NCBI RefSeq assembly: GCF_000189635.1
Contig: NW_002476559.1
Span: forward strand, 682,001-746,000
Length of the DNA: 64,000 bases
Source: Tetrahymena thermophila SB210
Taxonomy: Eukaryota > Ciliophora > Oligohymenophorea > Hymenostomatida > Tetrahymenidae
Reading direction: 5' to 3'
Shown here: piece after piece, positions 23,958-35,304 of the stretch
Numbering within the stretch: the first letter of the stretch is position 1
Layout: every line of letters begins with the position of its first letter
Position numbers and translations under genes: made by a program
Notes under the pieces: model-generated
Database searches by the model: none
What the model was told of the DNA's origin: nothing
What the model saw: the letters and a program-made list of their open reading frames with translations, nothing else

Positions 23958-26900
23958 ATGATCAATAACTCTAAGAATCTTCCAGGTTAGCAATTAAACA
24001 AATTATTTAATGTCAAAAATTTTTTTTAAAATAGAAAACACTTACTGCAACATTCATATTTAGAATTCTGAACCTATTTCCTAGATTTAACCACGTATTC
24101 TACTTTTTTTTTTTGGTATTTTGTAACATTTTTATTGATTTTAGATCACAATAATGGACAACATANNNNNNNNNNNNNNNNNNNNNNNNNNNNNNNNNNN
24201 NNNNNNNNNNNNNNNNNNNNNNNNNNNNNNNNNNNNNNNNNNNNNNNNNNNNNNNNNNNNNNNNNTAATAGCAATAGCAAATGTTGCCATAATATTAGCA
24301 ATATAATTAAGAAGCAATACTATTTGATATTTATAATCTTAATTATAACTAAAGCGATTAAAACCAACAGCTCTTTAATTAGACAAATTCAGAATTAAAT
24401 TCTGTATATAATTCATTCAGTTAGAAAAATATTTATTAGCATGATAGTTTCAAAAGGTAAATTCAGACATAAAATAATAAAAATACCTAAATTTCAGATG
24501 TAGAAAAAATTATTGAATAAAATATACAAATTCCTTAATTTTGTAAAATAAATGAAGAATAAAATAACTAACAAAATAATATTTAGCTGCAAGAATAATA
24601 TTAAGATTTATACAACACAAGTTAATTTCAAACTTAAACTTATAATTTTTAAGCTACGTCCCAATAAATATAAGAAGTAAATTAATAATAGAATAACGAA
24701 TAGATCTCTAATACTTGCTTAAATTTTAATTTATTTAAAGAATTTTATGAAATTTAATATGGAACGCTTGACAAAAAAAAATAAATTAAAATTAATACAA
24801 AAAAATTTTAACAAAATGAAATTAGTTTTTAATTTTTATATGTCTTAAATGAGTTTACGTCTCAAAACTTCGACTATTCAAAGTACTATTAAAAAAATAA
24901 TAATAAGATTGTGCAACCTATTACTTTATAATAATATGCAATAGAATAATACCCTTTTAATGATTTAAAATAGAAATAGTTTTAAAATTTAGAGTAAGAA
25001 AGTGAAGATAGTTTCAACTATATTTTAGATTTGAGGAGAGGAGACAACTCATTTTTCAGAGCAACTATGACTGGTTTCTTAATATCTTTATTTAATTAAA
25101 AATATGATGATGAAGAAGAAGAAGATTATGAGCAAAATTAACTTATTTAATAAATATTCATTAAATTTTACTATACTGAATGCTCAGATATTGCTTTATT
25201 AGAAGAACCATATCAAGGTTTTTCAGATTTGAAATTATTGATGAATTAAAGAAATTACTTTTTGAATTGTATTCTTTATTTACTTGCACATAAATTTTCT
25301 GATTATAGTGATAGTTATATAATTTCTGAGCTCTTAAAAATGTGCTACAAAGATGAGGCTTTTGATTTTTCTATGATATGCTTTGGAATATCTATATGCA
25401 ATAATGAGATGCTCAGATTAAAAAATGATAATGTTTTTAGCAAATACTATGATAACTCTTTTGGGAAAATAGTTTATTATTAATTTGAAATGAATGAAAT
25501 ATACTAATAGGCTTTAGTCTAATATCTATAAATAGATATAAGATCATTTAAGTTAATAGTTTATTAAAAGTAAAAATTTTTAGTGACATACGATTTATTA
25601 TTTCCTCGATTAAAACAAATTATTTTAAGTGTTAAAATGATTTAACATGACAACATTTTTCAGTTGATTTTTGATCGTAGAGAATATAAAAATTTCAAAT
25701 ATATAACTAATAAACATAAAAAAACTGATTAAACTAATGAAAAAATCATAAAATAAATACAAGTTGACTAGGATGATTTTATTTGCGTTTAATGTGGATA
25801 AAAATTAGAATTTGAACCAAATATGCATAGTGTGTTAGATGAAAAAACCAAATATAACCTTTTATTTTGCATAAAACATATATATGAAATACTTTCTTGC
25901 AAATAAGAATAAATAAAAAAAGATATGATACATTATAAATTTAAATCATTTAATTAAAAAGAATAAAATATCATAGTAGATAAATATAAAATTTAAAGTT
26001 TGTTTTAATATATAAAAATTAAGAAGTTTGCTCAATTAAAAACACACTGTTATTTTTGTAAATAATAAGACTAAAATAAATTAATAGACTTAATTGGTTC
26101 ATCAAATATGATACAAACTATGGTTTGTCTAGACTGTGCTTCAAAAAAAATTATAGAAAGTTAATCTCTTAAAAATAAGCATTTAAAGTTGAAAAATATA
26201 TTAAACAAAGATGAAAATATAAAAGTAGTAGATTTATTTAAAAATTATTTAAGAAAATAGAGTTAAATTTCTAAAAATTGCTAATTTTGCCAAAATAATT
26301 TAAGCAAATATAAAAAATTATTTATTTATGAAGATATTTACATAGACCTTAATGTTTGCGAAGAGTGTTTATATAAACCTAAAATACAATTAAAAAATTT
26401 AAATATTGAAATAGATAATATTTACTATTAAAATTTTAAGAAGAATACTAAAGAAGAAAAGAAATAAGATTCAATAAGTAAATAATACCTAGATCAGTTA
26501 TTGGTTTAACCAGAACTAGTAAAAATTTAAGATAAGGCATATGAATTAGAATCCATTAAAGAAAAAAATACATATACATTATAAAATAAGAATAATAATT
26601 CAAGTAATAATTATGTTAATAGTTAACAATATCATAATAAATTAGAATAATAAAACTAATTGATTACTAATAATAGCTAAAAATCAGATTAAAAAGCATA
26701 TGAATAATCAAAAACATCTAAAATTCAAATCAATAAAGTTTAAGAATAAGCTTAAACAATAAAAAATGAAAAACCTTCAATAAATTAATATTAATAATAT
26801 GAAAATGAAAAATATAATCAATATAAATATATATAAATGAGTTACCAAGATTAATAAACGGGCTAAAATATTTTTTAAAATGTGTAAAAATAATTATCAT

Positions 26901-27559
26901 AGCTAAATAATAAATACTAGCCAAATACTTTATAAAATAAATAAGAAGTTTAATAAGTAATATAAAATAAAGAACCTAAGATAAATTAAACTGCTAATTA
27001 TAATATTATTTAATAATCTGAGTTTTCGATATCTTCAAGCAAAATAAGTTTTACTTAACCTTTAATTTAATAGATGTATTTTCTAAAAAAATAAGACAAT
27101 CTAATTAATATGTAAAAAGTTTCTAAAGAATTAAATTCTACTTCAGAAATTTAAATTATTAAAAAAAATAATTAAAAAATAAATTTAATCAATCAATCTA
27201 ATATTTAACGACAATAATAGAATAATTATAATTAAAATGTTTTTTGCATTATATGTAAATAAAAAGATAATTCTAATTGTTAAGCATTGTTAGTAGATCT
27301 ATAAAAAATTTCTTACCAATACAAAGGACACTATTGCTTATAGTGTATATGCAATTGCTTTTAAAGTTATCAGTAAAGATTAAACATGTATATAAAAGCC
27401 CTTTAATTAAATCTATTTTATTGCTATAAGTGTGGAAATCAATTTTTTGATAAAACTATAAAAGATAAAATTTTTAAGTGTTTAGAAAAAAGTATTTTAG
27501 AAGAAAAAATATAATGCTAAAAATGTAATTTTTATAATTTAATCAAAGTATATATATGA
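23958..27559 (+). CDS. P4: Q/N-rich pseudo-otubain with Cys-pair knuckles (type B), interrupted by a sequence gap
   Basis: Exon 1 is 23958-23985. Exon 2 starts at 24145 (acceptor gattttag) or, in the same frame, at 24085. The sequence is then lost in 100 Ns (24166-24265), and the remainder, 24266-27559, is open to TGA. The protein is a sister of P2: RRGDNSFFRATMTG in place of the active-site motif, HDNIFQLIFD at the His position, then CVQCGQ, CIKH, CYFCK, CLDC, CQFCQ, CEEC and the final CIICK, CLQCICNC, CYKCGNQF, CQKC set. The Q/N-rich part is shorter than in P2, lacking roughly 600-700 bp corresponding to 12770-13495. The second intron would fall in or near the gap and cannot be seen. Total length is therefore unknown, probably about 1200 residues. 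Confidence 0.78.
24166..24265. other. Assembly gap of 100 Ns
   Basis: Exactly 100 N, the usual placeholder for a gap of unknown size. By alignment with P2 the missing stretch should be nearer 400 bp and should contain the end of exon 2 and the second intron of P4. Confidence 0.95.
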
Positions 27560-28817
27560 AGAAAAAAATAATATTCTACTTTTTATTTTTAAATTTATTT
27601 TTCCATCCTATTTTAAAACTTATGATATTATAAAATTTTATAATGGTTATTCTAAAAGCCAAATATTTATGTTTATTAATTCAATTAAAAAATAAATATA
27701 TTTTATCAATAAAATAAATTAAATTTATAAAAATAATTAAATTATAGAAAATTTATAATTTTATGATTAAAAATTAAGGTTAAGTTAACATATCTGATTT
27801 CCTCTATATCTACATTGATAAGTTTTTTATCAATGACCAATATTATTTTATTTTTGTTAGTTTAGTTTATTTTATTTTTTAATTATTTTTTATTTTTTGC
27901 ACTTCCATGAATTACATTAATAAAATAATTAAAAATTTATTAAATTTATTCATTTAAGCATTTTTTTATTATTTTAAAATAAAATTAATAATTTTAAATA
28001 ATATTATTTATTTTTTATAATTTTTATTAATTAAAATATTTGCTATATTTTTGATTTATTTTTATTGATGTTAAAACAAATAAACAAGTAAATTTATTTA
28101 ATTAATTATCTACCTAGAAATAATAAAAATTTTAAAATTTAATTCTTCAAAAATAGAGATTTAAGATGAAATTTCCAAAATTTCAAATTTAGTTTGTTGT
28201 AATATTTTAGTATTAATGCATTCGAAAAATATATTATTCCTACATAACATTGTTTTTAGCTTTTTTACATAAATTTTAAAATTAATTATTTTTGTAATTA
28301 ACAATACAAACTTTGATAGTATTAAGAAATTAATATAAATTGAAAAATTAATAGGCTTAGACATAAATGGATAACGTATCTTAAAATAAAATTAAAGATA
28401 TTCTATTGTTTAATAAATGGTGATTAAATATCCAAGAAATAGTTTATTTATTTATTTATTTTTTACTAATTAGAATATTTAATAGAAAAAATTTTGAAAA
28501 GAATTGAATTGGCTAAAAAATTATTTATAATCAATAACATCTTTATTAATTCCCTTTTTAATTTATATTAAAAAAAAGATAAACAAAAATATTGAGAAAA
28601 TTTTTAAAGTCTTAGCTTATACTAAAACATAAAATCTTAAAGATAGTAATTAATAAAAATAGGTAATCATCCATTAATTGCATGTAAGATACAAACTTTT
28701 TAAAAAGCTAATAATTTCATTTTGGATTTAAATATAGAATTTAGGTGAATTTAAATTATAATTTTCTTTGTTCAAATTTTTTTATTTAATGAGATAATCT
28801 TTTTTAAAGAAAAAGAA
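27560..28817. other. Spacer between P4 and P5
   Basis: No gene seen. It repeats the P3 upstream flank over about 28310-28580, ending with the conserved run aatgagataatc(a)ttttt before the start codon, as in 17796-17825. Confidence 0.5.
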
Positions 28818-31800
28818 ATGGATTTTGGCAATTTTTCTTCTTCTGATGAACCATTAGAAGAAAAGTAAACAAATTAAAATGTATACATACATTACTAAAA
28901 TTAATTTCAAAAAATAGGTCATAGAGCATTGAAAGCATTGATGATATTTAATATTTAAAAGATCATTTAGAAACAAAAGATTTACCATAAAATGAAGATT
29001 AAGTCCTAAAAATTAAAAATGAAATGAATTTATAAGGCTAAGCAGCTTTTAATAAGTCCTTTAATAGGTAAAAATATCCAAAATATTTAAAATATTAAAT
29101 ATTGATTTTAAAAGTTCAATTAGCATGGAAAGCATAGATGACATATTAAATATTAAAGAATATCTATAAAATAAAGATGTATCAGAAAATGAGTAATGCC
29201 ATCAAGAAAATAATAAAATAACTGATCAATAAATAGCTTAAAACAGTATTGATATCAAAGTTAATCCTGAAATATAAAATATGAATCACCAAGGTCAAGG
29301 TCATGGTAATTTTACTTAGATTATTATCCACTTTTATTTAACTTTTCTTTTTAGAAAATCAAAAAAAGTTGTAAAATAATTATTTCCATCAATCTCAACA
29401 AAGTTCAGATAATAAGTAAATTTCCTATAATTTTTTTTAAATTGTGAGGCATATTTATTAATATTATTTAAAAAGACTTTTTTCAGGATAGAACTAGAAT
29501 ACTTTTTAAGAAAATTAGCAAATCCTTAAAAACAATTAAATAGAAAATCAAATACAACTCAAGCAAAATTTTGGAAACCCAAATATTTAATACAATATTT
29601 AGTAAATAGAGGAAACTAAAAATTAAGTCATTTAAGGCTCAGATAAGCTATAAGAGTATTATCAATAATAATAACAACAAATAATATAGCCTTAATTTAT
29701 ATCTTCATTTTAAATGCAACTTCCTAAATGTTTTTAAGTAGGTCAAAACATCTAATTTCAAGATAATTAATAATAAGGGTAATCATAATTTTAATAGAAT
29801 TAATAAAAAGGGTAATAATAATTTTAATAAAAATAGTAATAAATATAACAATATTTTTAATAGAATTAGCAATAAGGATAATCTTAATTTTAAATATAGT
29901 AACAACACTATCACTATCAGTAATAGTTTAATATTAATGATGATAACAAGATAAAAGTAAACTAAAATGGAATTACTACTGAATGTTAAAATTATAATAC
30001 AAATAATTTATTATAATTCTCTTAATCATAAAAAGAGTAAATTAATGAATACAAAAATAATCTAAGCTAGAAAGACTAATAATATAATTTTGCTGTCAAT
30101 TAGCCTAATTTGGAAACTTAAAAATAATTTAATGGATAGTTTTACTAAAATATATATAATTAATCAAATAAGGTCAATGATTTCTCATTTGAGTCTTAAA
30201 ATTAAATTAAAAATAATTAAGCTTAAAATATATTTGCTTTTAACAAAAATGCAACTTCAAACTGTTTTATTAACAACTCTAGCTAAGATTATCTTTAGCA
30301 ATATTAAGTAAATTAAAAATAAAAAATGTTTAAAGATGGTATTTAATTTTCTTTTGGGTATAACTTCAAAAATGATTAATAATAAGAAATTAATCAAGAT
30401 GAAAACGTTTAATAAATTAATAATGAACATTTTGAAGAAAAAAATATTTTTAAGTAAAATATTTAACTTGAAAATTAGAAGATTTTATTACCCAATAATT
30501 CAAACTAAATTGAAAATGTTTAAAAATAGCAATAACTTATAGAAAAAAATGATTATGATTAGCAATCAATTCAGCAAAAACTTAACTAATAATAATAGTG
30601 GTTACATTAGTAAAAATAGGAATTAGACTAATAATAAAATACGACATTATTTATTAATTAATTTAAAGAAGTTTATGAAATACAATATGGAAATAATGAC
30701 AAAAAAAAGAAAATTAAAATTAAAACAAAATAATTTCAGTCAAATGAAATTGATTTTTAATTTTTATTGGTAATTGATCAATTGATTTCTGAAAATTTTG
30801 ATTGCTCTAAGTATTATAAAAAGAATTAAAATAAAATAAATCAACTTCAAACATTTTACCAATATGGAGAAGAATAATATCCTCACAATATATAAAAATA
30901 AAAATAAATTTAAAATATATAAGAAGAAAATTAAGATAGTTTCAATTATATTTTAAATTTAAGGAGAGGAGACAACTCGTTTTTCAGAACAACTATGACA
31001 GGTTTCATAATATCTTTATTTAATTAATAAGATGATGATGAAGAAGATTTTGAGCAAAATTAACTTATTAAATAAATATTTATTAAGTTTTACTATACTG
31101 AATGCTAAGATATTGCTTTATTAGAAAAACCATTTGATGGTGTTTCAGATTTAAACCTATCTATTAATTACAAATATTATTTTTTAAATTGCTTACTATA
31201 TTTGTTTGCTCATAGATTTTCTGATTATTCTGATAGTTACATTATTTTTGAACTTTTAAAAATGTGTTATAAAGATGATGCTTTTGATTTTGCTATGGTA
31301 TGTTTTGGAATATCTTTATGCAATCATGAAATGATCAACTTAAAAAATAACGAAGATTTCAGCTAATTCTTTGATAATACTTTTGGATAAATAGATATCT
31401 ATTAATTTGAGATGAATGAAATATACTAATAATCTCTATCCTTATCTTTGTAAGTAGATATAAGATTATTTAATTTAATAGTTGATTAAAAAGAAAAGTA
31501 AAGATATATAGTTGTTGAAGAAAGAATAATTCCAGGCCAAAAATAAATTATTTTCAAAATTAAAATGATAAAAAACGATAATATTTATAGGTTAATTTTT
31601 GATTAAAGAGAAGAGAGGAAATTCAAGTATGCAAAAAAGAAAGCTAAAAAAGCTGATAATTTGAAATAACCTTTAATTAAACTAGAAAGTTATAAATACT
31701 TTTAACAATAGTAAAAATATAATAAAATAGAAATAAATGAATAAAAATTGAGTAAAGAAGAGTATAAAAGTTAATCGTAGGATTATAAAATTTAAAATGA

Positions 31801-32743
31801 TCAAGAATTTAATAAAAAAGAAAATAATCTTAAAAATTCAAATATAAACATTGATTAAAATAAAAAAGATATTAATTAAACAAGTAAATAACAATTAAAT
31901 AAAAAATCAAGTTAATGCTAAATATTAAAAAATGATATAAATAAAGCATCTTAAACCATTTAAAATTAAAAGGAAATAATAGATAATTAATAATAGACAT
32001 CATCAACAAATTTAAGCTATTAAATATAACAATAAAATTAAAATCCAATTTAATAAAATATAAATCACAACAATAATTAAGTTGCATAATTAATAAAAAA
32101 TTAGTGTTCACCATCAATTAATAATTAAAAAAATCATCAAAAACTTATGCCTAATTAAAGCCTAGATAATATTAATTAATAATCTTTATAATAAATAATA
32201 TTGACTAAAAAAGCATAAACCTTTGATTTTAGTTAACAACCAAACACTTTATAATAAACAAATAACCCAAATTAAATAAAAGAATAATATATTTAAAAGA
32301 ATGCTTAACAAAAATTAATAGAAAAGGATTTTAAATATATTCCATAAATGATTGGCTCTCAAACAAATTAATAATAATCATAATAAATGCTAAATTTATA
32401 GCAAAATTTACATCAAACATAAAAAATATTTTGTATTAAATGCAAAAATTCACATCAAAAAAATTGCTAAGTCATACTAATAGATTTGGAATCTATTTCA
32501 AAATTATTCAAAGGAAAATATTGCTTAAGATGCATATGCAGTTTTTTTTAGAGTCAAATGTAAAAAGATCATATTTACTCAAAAGCATCAACAGATAATC
32601 TTTTTTATTGCTGTAAATGTGAGAATAGATTTACAGATAAAATGGTAGAAACGAAGATTCTTTCAAGTTAGTAAAATCATACTTTGGAATACATAAAATG
32701 TGGCTAATGCTAAATAAATAATTAAATTTAAGTATATTATTGA
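28818..32743 (+). CDS. P5: Q/N-rich pseudo-otubain, central knuckles deleted (type A'')
   Basis: Five exons, 28818-28880, 28925-29067, 29124-29305, 29355-29415 and 29476-32743; 1238 residues. The 5' exons match P3, including the duplicated motif exon (SIESIDDI and SMESIDDI). The dead active site RRGDNSFFRTTMTG and the acidic patch after it look like type B, whereas the following part (LNLSINY, IPGQK, QREER) looks like type A, so the gene is a mosaic. Compared with P1 and P3 all central knuckles are missing: the chain runs from KKAKKADNLK straight into QPLIKLE, which in P1 lies some 200 residues further on. Only the C-terminal knuckles survive (CIKCK, CLRCICSF, CCKCENRF, CGQCQ). The frame is intact throughout, so this looks like a functional shortened variant rather than a pseudogene. 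Confidence 0.8.
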
Positions 32744-33520
32744 ACTTTTTAAAATGTTTTTAGTTAATAATATTAATTCTGATGTCTTTTATATGTATCT
32801 TAGACTATTGAATTAAATTTTATAAATGTAGAGGTTGAACTCAAATAATAGATTCTTCAAATATAAATTTATTTATTTATTTAAAATATCAATTCAAAAT
32901 AAATAGTAAAAATGAGAAATAAAATTTTGATTAAAAAATTTAAATCTGAAATTTTTCTATTTAAAAATTAAAAAAACAAATAAAATAAAATTATTTATTT
33001 TTTTAATAAAATTTTTTTTGGATTTGAGATAGGATTTAATGAATAAATAATGAACTGATTGATTCATTAAATTGTTGATAAATAAATTGAACATTTAGAA
33101 GATGAATTAAAATAATTTATATGGATGAAATTTTATAATTTGAGATAACCTATGAAATAAAAATTTTATGAAACATTTTATTTTAAAAAATGAATTAAAA
33201 TTATTAAATAAAAGTATTTTAATACTTAAATCTATTATTGATTGTTTAATTAAACTTTTTTATTAAATAGTTGTGTTATTTATTGATAATAATAAATTTA
33301 TAGAGTGGTGGGAATAAATGTTATAATCAATAATTAAATAAATAAATATATATATTCAATATAAAAAAGTAAATAGCAAAAATCAAATACTACTTTTGGG
33401 GGATCTTTTTGAATAAGGAAATTTTAATAAATTGAAATAAAGAGAGAGAGAAACTTTTGACGAATATATTAAAAATAATTTCTTCGTGTTAGCTAATTCT
33501 GAATTAGTTAATATAATTAA
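32744..33520. other. AT-rich spacer after the pseudo-otubain array
   Basis: No gene, RNA or terminal repeat seen. A few gatt/aaat simple repeats are present. Confidence 0.45.
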
Positions 33521-34567
33521 ATGTCAGAAGAAGAGAAATCTTCAAAAATAGATAGAGATAAGTTAATTCTATTTCATTCACACACTTAACTAGCTTATTC
33601 ATAAAGCTTAATTTTAATATTATTAAAAAAATCATATATTTAAAAGGAAATAAGAAAAGTTAGTTAGTTATCTTATATCCAATTTAAATTTATTTTAAAT
33701 AAATCAATAAAGGTATTAAATTTAAGCCAGGAATTGCTACTCAAATAATAAAAATTAAAATTTTATAAATAACTCTCAGAATTAAAATTAAAATTATAAT
33801 AATGACTCTCATAGTTATAATTTTTAAACCAAAAATGAACATATAAAATTTCTATCAAAAATATTTAAAGAAACACTAAATAAAACTGATTAAGATTTGA
33901 GTTTAAAAACAAATGAAGAAGAAGAAGCTTTATTCAACCAACGGTATAATTTAAATTTTTAATATAAAAATTTATAAATAATTGATATGTTTTAGGGATT
34001 GTTTAGAGTTATCTTTTTCTTAGAGCTAAAACTAGTAAGAAAGTTAATCTATTTTAAATTAATAATAACTTTTAACTTCTTAAATATGCTTTGATAATGT
34101 GAGCTAAAGTAATGTGTAAACAAATGCACAGTAACAGTAAAAATATTATTATATTTTTAAATAAATTATTACTTTTCCCCTTACTAATTGATCTATATTA
34201 TTAAAAAATAGATAATCATCAATAGATATTCACATTGAAGAAAGTCTGTTTAATGAAAAGTCTTATAAAATTTTTAATCTTTTTCATTTATTAAATATTT
34301 TTATTTATTAGAAATAGCTAAGAGTTGTATTAAATCAAATAAGGTGTTAAAGTACATGAAAATCAATATTAAGATAACTAATAACCTTGTATTTTTTCTA
34401 CTTAAGGATCATATCGTACATACGAAAGCTATATTGATTAGTTATCAAAGTTAAGGTAAATTAACATTATATTTTATTTTTTATTTATTTTTTTTTTATT
34501 TGATAATTTGATAAGGTTTTTAAGTTTTTATGAATCAGAGATTATATAATATCCCCCGAATTAATGA
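33521..34567 (+). CDS. Small multi-exon protein of unknown function
   Basis: Modelled as six exons: 33521-33561, 33731-33943, 33996-34136, 34212-34259, 34312-34455 and 34516-34567, giving 212 residues. I do not recognise it. The sequence is polar, rich in Asn, Gln and Ser, with an acidic NEEEEALF patch and no membrane segment. Support comes from phase-compatible GT...AG introns of 50-170 nt at every break and from the absence of TGA across the joined exons. The donor of the third intron is ambiguous: two gtaa sites 6 nt apart, both in phase. It sits between the dead and the intact otubain genes on the same strand, but no functional link can be read from it. Confidence 0.5.
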
Positions 34568-35304
34568 TTTGAATTTGTTTTCAATCTTAATTTATTTCTC
34601 CTCATCAAAGACAAAAAGAGGAAAATTAATTATTTCTTACAAAGCTAACTTATAAATTGAAATAGATAAATAGAAAGAAAGAAATATGGATAAAGAGATA
34701 GATAAATAGATAGATAAATAAACAAATAAATAAATAAATAGTCTAAAAAGATACCTTTTTCGTTAATAACTATTTTATTTATAAACTCTTAAAAATTAAT
34801 AAACAAAAAATAAGGTAAATACCTATATTTGTATTCAAATTAAATTAAAAATGCAAAAAGAAAAGGTCAAATAATGTGTCTATAAGAAATAAAAGGTTAT
34901 TCAAGGCTTATTCATACAACTAACAAAATAACTAACTAACTTAAAAAACTTTGATAAGGTAATAAAATTGCTTTATTATAAAATTATTTATTTAAATTAT
35001 TAAATCCTTTATAATCACTAAAGCAAATTAATCAATTTTACTGAGTGTTTAAACAGTTTTTATAATGTAATAAAAGTGATTAATAAGGCTAGTAATTATA
35101 TTATATTATATAATTCTATACTGTATTTATTTATTGTATTACATTAAGTTTTAATGTTTTACTTGTTATCAATCTTCATGTAAAATATTTTTAAAAACCT
35201 CATAAAAATTTGTTTAAAATTGTGATATTTATTTTTTGAAGTTTTCTTTTATATTTTTTTTTGTTTGTTTTTTTATTATATTTTTGATTTTATAAGTAAA
35301 TAAA
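34568..35304. other. Spacer with microsatellite
   Basis: No gene seen. It contains a gata/aaat-type microsatellite at 34660-34740. Confidence 0.5.
34660..34740. repeat. gata/aaat tetranucleotide microsatellite
   Basis: Runs of gaaa, gata and aaat units in succession, about 80 bp. Confidence 0.85.
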
